Shown here piece by piece: positions 56,660 through 64,000 of a stretch of DNA of 64,000 nucleotides (positions are counted from its first letter, which is position 1; each line of letters begins with the position of its first letter). Source of the stretch: Blasia pusilla (lineage: Eukaryota; Marchantiophyta; Marchantiopsida; Blasiales); contig CM114275.1 in the NCBI GenBank assembly GCA_050084515.1, forward strand, positions 14,570,001 to 14,634,000. The letters are read 5' to 3'. The notes beneath the pieces were generated by a model, which saw nothing but the letters and a program-made list of their open reading frames with translations, made no database searches and was not told the DNA's origin. Made by a program: the position numbers and the translations under genes.

Positions 56660-58621
56660 CTAGTTTTGAAAGCCATCTTCAATCAACTGCCCCATGTCAT
56701 AGTATTTTCTTATCCTTGATCCATTCACTCTTGCCGGTAATGCTTCCCCATCTAGTGTAGCCAAAGACAAAGAACCATTCTCAAATACTGAGATTACCTG
56801 ATAAGGCCCAAGCCAGCGTATGTGCAGCTTTCCTGGAAACTTTTGGTGTCGACTATCATACATCAGCACCAAGTCCCCATCCTTCACTGGATCATGCTTT
56901 ATTCGGTTATCAAACCTCATCTTCCTTTGTTGCTGAACGGCCTTGGTCTTCTCTAGTGCTGCCTTTCTCTCCTCCTCTAGGGCATCAATCATATCCAGCC
57001 TGCTATCTATGCCACCTTCAGGTTGGAAGTGCCCTTCTAGAGTATGATCAGTCTTCAACTCCAACTCTACTACCGAGAGAGGGTTCTGCCCATACACCAA
57101 GAAGTAGGGACTTTTCCCTGTGGTGCTCTTCTCAGCTGTGTTGTAAGCATGGACAGCTGAAGCTAATTTCCTATCCCAATCTGATTTGTGAGCTGCCACT
57201 ATCTTGGTCAAAATAGCACCAATGATCCCATTGGCTCTCTCAGTGAGACCATTAGCCTTAGGGTTGTAAGGTGTGGTCAACCTATGCTTGATGCGGTGCT
57301 GCTCTGTTATAGCCTGAATCACCTCATTAATGAAGTGCAAACCTCTATCACTCACTAACTCCCATGGAGCACCAAACCTCATGAGAATATGCTCATACAA
57401 GAACCTCCCAGCAGTTTCACCATCGTTCTTCCTTGTGGCCTTAGCTTCCACCCACTTAGTAGCATAATCAGTGGCTAGAATAATGTACATATTTCTATGG
57501 CCCTTACTAGCAGGAGTGATAGGACCAATGAAGTCAATTCCCCACTTAGCAAAAGGACCCAAAGGAATGATAGGTGTGAGTGGCCAGTGATCCTTAACTG
57601 AAGGTTTGCCTGAATGTTGGCAAGGGTCACAACTTCTGATGTACTTGTGCACATCTCTATGGAGGGTAGGCCACCAGTACCCTGCAGTTCGAATCTTCTT
57701 GATGGTGGTCTCCACTCCAAAGTGACCTCCCTCCTCTCCTGAGTGGAATGTGTGCATGATTCTCAGACTTTCTCCCTTACTCACACACCTTCTCAACCTG
57801 TCATCTGGTCCAAGTTTGAACAACACATCCTCGATCAATGCATATGGCCCTGCCTTAACTATAAACATCTTTTGTTTTTGAGAGTTTGCGGGTGGAACAA
57901 CTCCCTCTTTGAGATACCTTCTAATCTCAGCATACTCATCCCCTTCTTCTGAAATGGCAAAGAGGTGTTCATCAGGAAACTCGGCAACAATAGCGTTTCT
58001 CATCTCTTCCTCCTCTAGCCTGGACAGGTAGTCAACATTCTTGTTCCCCATCCCTGGCTTCACCTTGATCTGGTATTGGAACTCTTGTAGTAGCATAACC
58101 CACCTTGCAACTCTGCCGGATAGATCAGCCTTGTTGACCAGATGTTTGATGGCATCATGATCAGTGTGAAAGACCACATCATAGCCGAGGAGGTAATGCC
58201 TGAACTTCTTACACGCAAAAATGATAGGCAAGCACTCTCTCTCAGTAGTGCTGTAGTTTCTCTCAGCGGAACTCAACTGCCTACTAGCATAATAAATTGG
58301 CCTCTCCTCTTTGTCCTCTCCATACTGCCACAATATAATTCCTATGCAAAATCCAGAAGCATCACCAGTTACATGGAACTCTCTATCAAACCTTGGTGCT
58401 GCCATCATGGGTGCCTTCACCATCCTTGCCTTGAGCTCCCTAAAGGCTTCCTCTTGGCGATCTGCCCAGTGGAATGTAGCCTCCTTCTTCAGCAACTCGG
58501 TCAATGGGAGAGCAATCTTAGCATATCCCTCTATAAACCTCCTATAATAACCAACCATGCCAAGGAAGCCTCGAACTTCTTTCACACTAGTGGGTGCTTT
58601 GAGAGCCAAGATGGTGGTCAC
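56660..58621 (-). CDS. Gypsy-3 RNase H and integrase
   Basis: 653 open codons. RT connection: VKEVRGFLGMVGYYRRFIEG. RNase H: DREFHVTGDASGFCIG, the STTERECLPIIFA and HTDHDAIKHLV blocks, NVDYLSR. Integrase zinc site: HTFHSGEEGGHFGVETTIKK, then SCDPCQ. Core: WGIDFIGPITPA (Asp), VSDRGLHFINEV (Asp) and YNPKANGLTERANG (Glu), so the DDE triad is complete. C-terminus: FPGKLHIRWLGPYQVISVFE. It is the longest intact transposon frame on this strand. Confidence 0.9.
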   Translation of the reverse strand: MTTILALKAPTSVKEVRGFLGMVGYYRRFIEGYAKIALPLTELLKKEATFHWADRQEEAFRELKARMVKAPMMAAPRFDREFHVTGDASGFCIGIILWQYGEDKEERPIYYASRQLSSAERNYSTTERECLPIIFACKKFRHYLLGYDVVFHTDHDAIKHLVNKADLSGRVARWVMLLQEFQYQIKVKPGMGNKNVDYLSRLEEEEMRNAIVAEFPDEHLFAISEEGDEYAEIRRYLKEGVVPPANSQKQKMFIVKAGPYALIEDVLFKLGPDDRLRRCVSKGESLRIMHTFHSGEEGGHFGVETTIKKIRTAGYWWPTLHRDVHKYIRSCDPCQHSGKPSVKDHWPLTPIIPLGPFAKWGIDFIGPITPASKGHRNMYIILATDYATKWVEAKATRKNDGETAGRFLYEHILMRFGAPWELVSDRGLHFINEVIQAITEQHRIKHRLTTPYNPKANGLTERANGIIGAILTKIVAAHKSDWDRKLASAVHAYNTAEKSTTGKSPYFLVYGQNPLSVVELELKTDHTLEGHFQPEGGIDSRLDMIDALEEERKAALEKTKAVQQQRKMRFDNRIKHDPVKDGDLVLMYDSRHQKFPGKLHIRWLGPYQVISVFENGSLSLATLDGEALPARVNGSRIRKYYDMGQLIEDGFQN

Positions 58622-58632
58622 TTTATCCAGGT

Positions 58633-59238
58633 CTACAGCAATCCCCTCGGCTGATACTCTATGGCTTCCTTACATCTTTCAAAGGTAAGCCTCAAATGTT
58701 GTAGATGCTCCTCCCTTTTACTGAAAACTGCAAAATCATCGATGAAGACCTCTAGAAAATGCCTCAAGAAATCATGAAAAATGTCTCTCATGATCCTCTG
58801 AAATGTACCTGGAGCATTACACAATCCAAAGGGCATCCTACGAAATGCATAAGTCCCCCAATCAGTGGTGAATGTAGTGTAGATCTGGTCTCCAACTCTG
58901 ATGAAGGTCTGGTAGTATCCCGACATACCGTCCAAGAAAGTGTACACCGCATGACCAGCTACATGGTCCAGTATGATATCAGTGAAGGGCAGCGGGTAGA
59001 AGTCCTTCTTGGTAGCCTCATTCAACTTTCTATAGTCTTGACAAACTCTGATCTTGGCTATTCCATCAGCTCCCACCTTCTTTGGCACAATCAGAATGGG
59101 GGATACCCACTCACTATGTTTTACAGGATAGATAAATCCTGCTTCCAATAGCTTATCCAACTCCTCCTTCACTTTCAAGGAGTACTTTGGATTGAGCCTG
59201 TATTGCCTTTGCCTAACGGGTACTGCATCCTCCTTCAA
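58633..59238 (-). CDS. Gypsy-3 reverse transcriptase
   Basis: 201 codons. AVPVRQRQYRLNPKYSLKVK, GFIYPVKHSEWVSPILIVPK, RVCQDYRKLNEATKKDFYPL, the MPFGLCNAPGTFQR block and the catalytic FIDDFAVFS are all present, so the catalytic pair of Asp is intact. It loses frame at EAIEYQPRGLL, just before the connection to RNase H. Confidence 0.85.
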   Translation of the reverse strand: MKEDAVPVRQRQYRLNPKYSLKVKEELDKLLEAGFIYPVKHSEWVSPILIVPKKVGADGIAKIRVCQDYRKLNEATKKDFYPLPFTDIILDHVAGHAVYTFLDGMSGYYQTFIRVGDQIYTTFTTDWGTYAFRRMPFGLCNAPGTFQRIMRDIFHDFLRHFLEVFIDDFAVFSKREEHLQHLRLTFERCKEAIEYQPRGLL

Positions 59239-59240
59239 GT

Positions 59241-60392
59241 CTATCCTTCCAGCATGATGTTGTAGTGCAACTCCCTTCTGGCTGCAGGGGACAAAGAGGG
59301 TCTTACCACCATTGTAGTCTTCTTGGTATTGGCCTCTCCTTCCTTGGTATGAAGCTCTTCCAAGTGGGCTAGCACTTCTTCAGTAACATCAGGCAACTCA
59401 AAGACTGGAGCTTCTTCCTCCTCTTCTCCACCTGATCTGATCTCCTCTCTTGCAGGCCCCTTGCCCTTCTCTTCATTGGTTTGCCTCCTGGTAGACACTC
59501 TCCACACATTCTCCTCTTCACGGTCCTGGATCCATCTGACATTTGAAGTTGTGCCCTCGTCCCTTGGTTGCTGCTCTGTTGCTGCCTTGTTGGACCAGTT
59601 GAGGGTTGTTTCTTCCCTAGGTGGGATTGGGGTATAGCGGGGCAAGACTCTAAGTTGCACAGGCTTTGGGCACCTGGAAGCCTTGTGCCCCTCTTCCCTG
59701 CAATTTCTACACAGCAAGATGTACTCCCCAAGAATCCTCCGGTGTGGGCACTCAGGTGAGATATGTCCGACCTCCCCACACTCCCAACAAGCACCAGGGA
59801 TTCTTGGTATTGAACCCCCTGGTCTAGCCCTGATATCAGCACGTAGAGCTCCTTGTTGAATAGCATTAAGACACTCTATGTCCCTGAGCTCTAGCTCCTG
59901 AGAGTTCAGCTCCGTCTCTTGGATCATCCTCCATTCAGCTTGACAATCATGAGAGAAATGACCCTCCTTCTTGCATCGGGTGCACCAAATATTAGTGCGG
60001 GTCATAGGGACTACCTTGCGGTTCTTCTTGATATCAGCCATCTGCACCTTCACCTCCTCTATGGCTGCCCTTAAGGTCTGCATTTCATCCTTCACAACCT
60101 TGGTGAGTTGTGATGGATGTGTCTCTCTACTTCTCTGATGGCTAGACTTCTCTTCTCTGTCCTCCACCGAGTACTCATCACTATCATCAGAGTCCTCAAA
60201 CTTGACCTTCTTCTTCAGCTTCTTCTCTGCCCAGCGGCCTGATAGTAGGGCTGACTTCTCATATCTCTTGGCCACCTCAACAGCAGCTGCTAATGTTTGA
60301 GGATCTGCCTTCCTCACTTCAAAATCCAACAACTCTGGTAGACCAGAAATAAACCACTCCAACTGAAGGTTTGCTGGTGGTACTATGGACAA
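59241..60392 (-). CDS. Gypsy-3 gag polyprotein, three zinc knuckles, 5'-truncated
   Basis: 383 codons. The N-terminal part (LEWFISGLPELLDFEV, AVEVAKRYEKSAL) is the end of the gag capsid core. After an acidic stretch (FEDSDDSDEYSVEDREEK) come three CX2CX4HX4C knuckles: CTRCKKEGHFSHDC, CWECGEVGHISPEC and CRNCREEGHKASRC. The end is Glu-rich. The start ATG shown is internal; real gag would begin upstream, where the element is interrupted. Confidence 0.8.
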   Translation of the reverse strand: MSIVPPANLQLEWFISGLPELLDFEVRKADPQTLAAAVEVAKRYEKSALLSGRWAEKKLKKKVKFEDSDDSDEYSVEDREEKSSHQRSRETHPSQLTKVVKDEMQTLRAAIEEVKVQMADIKKNRKVVPMTRTNIWCTRCKKEGHFSHDCQAEWRMIQETELNSQELELRDIECLNAIQQGALRADIRARPGGSIPRIPGACWECGEVGHISPECPHRRILGEYILLCRNCREEGHKASRCPKPVQLRVLPRYTPIPPREETTLNWSNKAATEQQPRDEGTTSNVRWIQDREEENVWRVSTRRQTNEEKGKGPAREEIRSGGEEEEEAPVFELPDVTEEVLAHLEELHTKEGEANTKKTTMVVRPSLSPAARRELHYNIMLEG

Positions 60393-60395
60393 CTT

Positions 60396-60446
60396 CCCGC
60401 TGATTGAATCAAGATTAAGCCCGCTGATTGAATCAAGATTTGACTA
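60396..60446. repeat. Direct repeat at the Gypsy-3/LINE boundary
   Basis: CCCGCTGATTGAATCAAGAT occurs twice, about 25 bp apart, where gag sequence ends. Possibly a local duplication made during insertion. Confidence 0.6.
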
Positions 60447-60783
60447 ACCTAAGTGCATGTTTGGATGCAGATCAACATTGAGGGCCTGACCTATTGAATG
60501 CATGTTTTCACAACAACAAGATCAACGTTCAAGTACACTCCACACTATATATTTACCATTTACCATTTACCTATCCTGCAACCTAAGAGAGGGCCCTACT
60601 CCAAAAGTCACCCTCAATGGAATAACCCCCAACCCTATGTATGAAACCGCATCTCTACCTAGACACTACGGCCCTACATAAGGTATGGCCTCTACTAGCA
60701 CACTATACGCTTGCTTATCTACGTGATGGGCGAGCAATTGTTACCCAGAGAAAAAAAGAGTTATCAACCTAGCAATCCAAGAA
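60447..60783 (+). other. LINE-type (TTTACCA)n tail and LINE-C leader
   Basis: 60551-60573 holds about three TTTACCA units, the same tail that ends the truncated LINE-C at 10.65 kb. The preceding 100 bp could be a 3' end of another LINE. From about 60574 the sequence leads into LINE-C without another domain. Confidence 0.45.
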
Positions 60784-60832
60784 GGTGAGAGTGCTCATGT
60801 AGAATATCCGAGGCCTTTCAACAACAAAGTAT

Positions 60833-62887
60833 GTGAGTGCTCTACCAATTTGGGAGATGGCAGATATTATTAATATTGTGGAGACTTGGGAACATGAGAG
60901 CAATACTATTGCAGAGATGCAAGGGTTTACTTTGGTAGGATCGACATGGAATCAAAGAAGGCAACGGACAGGAAGGGGTTATGGCGGTATTGCTACTTTC
61001 ATCAGGTCTCAATTTCTACCTCTCATTCATCTAGAAGATCAAGATATCGGGGGTCAATATCATTGGCTACGTCTTGGTTTGGTTGGGGGATCTTATTGTT
61101 ATTTGGCAGTTTGTTATTTTGCACCACTCTCCATGCCTATCTACTCAACACGCACTCACAATCGAAGTCAACCGTTCCATCGACTTATTGGGGATGTTCT
61201 CAAATATCAAAGCAAAGGTGAAGTCTTTCTAGTTGGAGATTTCAATGCTCGCACACGTACTGCTCAATTTACCCAATTCAGTGATTCCTTGATTTCTCCT
61301 CTTCTCGAAGAATATGAGGATGGTTTATGGTCTAGAATCTCTTCAGATCTTTCTACAAATCCTTTGACAGAATATTTTTTAACCTTTGGAGCCACTGGTA
61401 ATTTGAAAGTTCTTAATGGAACCTCTCATTTTCCCAACTCTCATTCCAATACGTGTTTCTCCTCTACCGGCGCTAGCACCATCGATTATCTTCTGTCCTC
61501 GCCCGCTGATAGCTCTCTTATCTCTACATTTGATATTCTAGAACCTCAGCCTGAATCAGATCATGCACCTCTCTTGTTTACTCTCTCACTGTCAAAGGAA
61601 ATTCCTCTCTCGACATGTCAATCTATTTTAGCTTCTCCCAAGTTTCGCTTAGATCTTGGTAAAAAAGATCTTTATATGCTACATTTACAAGAACACTTGA
61701 CTCGCATTGTATGGAGCCCTGATCCAAACACGGCAAGTATGCAACTAACGGAATTGCTCAAAAACAGTGCATCTAAGTTCTTTTCGCGCCACAGGGATAG
61801 AAGTGCTAGGAGGCTGCCTTGTAATGGGTGGTTTGACTCTGAATGCAAGCAAGCAAGGGCACGAGCAGCTGATAAATCTTTGGATATCCCAAGTCGGCTT
61901 ATTATGACGAGCCTTTACAAATACTTGGTGAAATCTAAGAAACGAGCTTTCTTGCGGCGAAAACAAGAGTCCTTGACAAGGGAGCTGCATGAGGACCCCA
62001 AATCATTTTGGAGACGGTTAGTAGTACGGTCTTCAAAACCTATTCTTGATCCCAAGTCTTTGATATCTTTTGCCGAAAAGCTCTATTTCTTCCCCGATGC
62101 TACGTCTATGCCACGTTGTGAAGGAATACGTGGCTTATTCTTTGAAGGAGAGGTGATGACTCAACTAAGAAGATTGGCGAATGGTAAATGTGAGGATTTG
62201 AATGGTCTTTCTATTGAACTTTTCAAGTGGGGAGGAGATTGTATTGGACCGATCCTCACCAAATTATTGGGTGATGCTGCTATCTATGGTTTTCCTTCAA
62301 CCTGGCCGCTACGGGAGATTGTCCCTATTCACAAATCAGGAAGGAAGGACTTGGTAACAAACTATCGCACTATCATGGTGGGTAGTGTTTTTGCCAAGTT
62401 GTTTGGGAAATTGGTGGAGTCGAAGTTGAGCACATTGACAGAGTCTTTCCAAAAGAGAGCACGGGTCCAAGCTGGTTTTCGTCCAACATACAACACCATC
62501 GATCATATCTTGGCCTTGCGTGTTTTATGGGAGAAATCTAAGGGCAATGGAAAAGCTTTGTTTTGCGGCTTCATCGATTTCAAGAAAGCTTTTGATACTG
62601 TACCTCGCAAGCTCTTATGGGAAAGGCTGCAAGCCATTGGAGTTCCACAAAATCTCCTAGCAGCCGTGGTCACGTTATACCATTCCGTTCGGGCCAAGAT
62701 CAAAGGTTCACAAACTCAAGAGATCTTGAGCACCATTGGAGTCATTCAAGGTTGCCCTCTCTCCCCTACACTTTTTGGAGTTTTCATAGATGATATCGAA
62801 AAGTGGTTGGAGGAATGTGATAGTGAAGGGGTCAAGCTTGGGGACTTTGTCATCAAAGCTCTATTGTATGCAGATGATATCATATAA
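60833..62887 (+). pseudogene. LINE-C ORF2: endonuclease and reverse transcriptase
   Basis: 684 open codons from the first ATG after the early stop. Endonuclease motifs: NIVETWEHES (catalytic Glu), GYGGIATFIR, VCYFAPL, LVGDFNAR, TIDYLLSS and PESDHAPLLF. RT motifs: [67 protein letters not shown] and the catalytic LLYADDII. The TAA immediately after ADDII cuts the protein. The true start is probably upstream of the 60799 stop. Confidence 0.9.
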
Positions 62888-62956
62888 CTAGCACGTGATG
62901 GCATTAGTTTACAAAAACACCTCGACACTTTGGCAAGGTTTTGTACCTAGAATCAG

Positions 62957-63997
62957 ATGGAGGTTAATATGGAGAAGTCTAAAGTCATTATAGTGGGTAC
63001 TAGATCCAAGTTCTCGTTCTTTTACAAAGGTCTACAATTAGAACAAGTGAAGAGTTACAAATATCTAGGCATCGATTTCTCTCATGACTATAGTTGGGCA
63101 CTTTGCGTGCAAAAGAGAGTAGAAGCTGGTTACAAAGCTCTATATTCATTTTTAAACCGGTGTAGAAGAGCTCATCTTGTGTCTTGGAGTCTTAGGAAAT
63201 TCTTATTTAGGAGCTTAGTGTTGCCGGTGGTCTTATATGGGACCCAAGTTTGGGACCCTAGTTGTAAGAAGACAGGTAAGGAGCGCGTGGAAAGAGTGCA
63301 AAAGATCTTTCTACAAGAAGAATTGGGTGTAAGAAACCAAACTCCGTATGCTATTCTTCTTGCGGAAACAGGTTTTCTTCCTCTAGAAGCTGAAGCTCTT
63401 TACTTGACCATCACTTACATCGCAAGGGTGAGATCTCTTGATGTTTCTCGCCTCCCTCATCAAGCTTTGCGAGCCACACGTTCCATAGGGTGGATGGCGG
63501 ATGTGGTGACTTGGTCTTCAAAGTGGAATGTGGCAGAACGCGATTGGGACTTGAAACCGATGGCCCTCCGTGAGCATCTACAGAAGCAATATCTCAACAT
63601 CATTTGGAGTAGTGCGGGCACCAAAATGGAGTTTTACCAACTTCATGTTAATCCTATGCTTGTATATTGTGAACAAGGATACCTACTTGCGGGGATCTCC
63701 ACGTTCTTACGACATATTATCGCACGTCATAGAACTGGGTCTCATAGGCTAGGAATTGAGGAAGGACAATGGTTTAAAATTGATAAAAGTGAACGAATTT
63801 GTAGGTTATGTGATGGAGAAAATATTGAGGATGAAGAGCATGTGTTTGTTACATGTCCAAGGTATGGAGAAATAAGACTAACTCATAAAATAGATGTGGA
63901 GAATTTTTATTCTTTACTACAGCTAGTGCCTTATGATTTAGGTTGTTATATTAGGGACGTCATCATTCATCGCTCAAGTGCTCTAGGCTGTAGCTAG
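62957..63997 (+). pseudogene. LINE-C ORF2, C-terminal part with zinc finger
   Basis: 346 codons. MEVNMEKSKVIIVG and YKYLGIDFSHDYSW continue the post-RT domain. FRSLVLPVVLYGTQVWDP and PYAILLAETGFLPLEAEAL match LINE-A. RICRLCDGENIEDEEHVFVTC is the terminal Cys-Cys-His-Cys finger. It ends LGCS with a TAG, three bases before the window edge. A TAG at 62948-62950 separates it from the RT frame. Confidence 0.9.
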
Positions 63998-64000
63998 GAG

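Larger units (their letters stand above)
56660..60395 (-). mobile_element. Gypsy-3 LTR retrotransposon body
   Basis: The best-preserved Gypsy. Minus-strand order gag (60392-59241), RT (59238-58633), RNase H and integrase (58621-56660). No protease signature between gag and RT: the gag stop and the RT frame are almost back to back. There is one frame change between RT and RNase H. The integrase C-terminus (VNGSRIRKYYDMGQLIEDGF) lacks a chromodomain, which recalls the Tat/Athila side of Gypsy. No LTR pair in the window; the 5' part of gag is cut at about 60395. Confidence 0.85.
60784..63997 (+). mobile_element. LINE-C non-LTR retrotransposon, nearly intact
   Basis: One reading frame runs from RVLM*NIRGLS (about 60790) to the RT, with in-frame stops at 60799-60801 (TAG where WNIRG is expected) and 62885-62887 (TAA just after LLYADDII), and the C-terminal part then stays open from 62957 to 63997. 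Endonuclease, RT and terminal zinc finger are all recognisable. The 3' UTR and tail lie past the window. Its end matches the truncated copy at 10507. Confidence 0.9.

Overview
The window is nuclear DNA from a land plant with a large, repeat-rich genome. The evidence is a 19-exon plant-type SAC-domain phosphoinositide phosphatase gene, LTR retrotransposons whose primer-binding sites match plant initiator-Met tRNA (TGGTATCAGAGC type), and thick layers of nested, decayed LINE, Copia and Gypsy elements. Very long introns, LINEs unlike the common angiosperm L1s and a cytosine-methyltransferase-bearing LTR element make a non-seed plant (fern, lycophyte or similar) my best guess. That is inference; nothing here proves the species. 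There are no prokaryotic features, CRISPR arrays, rRNA genes or tRNA genes that I can support.

Layout. 1-2495 is AT-rich flank with nothing recognisable. 2496-34211 (minus strand) is one host gene: a SAC6/7/8-type (RHD4/SAC1-like) phosphoinositide phosphatase of about 591 codons, rebuilt here from 19 exons. Exons 1-10 lie at 34211-29387 and exons 11-19 at 5303-2496. Between them intron 10 (5304-29386, about 24 kb) is filled with transposable elements: minus-strand LINEs of two families (LINE-A, LINE-B), a truncated plus-strand Copia (Copia-1), a complete plus-strand Copia with two 327-bp LTRs and a 5-bp target duplication (Copia-2) nested in a LINE-A copy, dispersed LTR-like repeats, a 5'-truncated LINE-C, and a foldback repeat.

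34212-38160 holds the promoter side of the SAC gene, a tandem array of about 200-bp units (36045-36857) and unassigned sequence. 38161-45322 is the most unusual part: a decayed minus-strand LTR element with gag, a CCHC knuckle and an aspartic protease, followed not by reverse transcriptase and a full integrase but by a C5 cytosine methyltransferase domain (motifs I, II, IV, VI, VIII and IX recognisable) and a PHD finger. 45795-49860 has an inverted LTR-like piece and minus-strand Gypsy debris (RT, RNase H, integrase, protease). 49784-54096 is a decayed plus-strand Copia-3 that interrupts the Gypsy.

54097-56092 is LTR-like and minisatellite sequence. 56093-60395 is a minus-strand Gypsy (Gypsy-3) with a three-knuckle gag, RT, RNase H and integrase but no visible protease, plus a duplicated integrase tail. 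60784-63997 is a nearly intact plus-strand LINE-C (endonuclease, RT, C-terminal zinc finger) whose last ORF closes at the edge of the window; its 3' end matches the truncated LINE-C copy at 10.5 kb.

How it works together: the only host gene seen is the SAC phosphatase. Everything else is selfish DNA, mostly dead by frameshift and stop. The SAC reading frame is intact over 18 of 19 exons by my reading, with one apparent extra base in exon 7.
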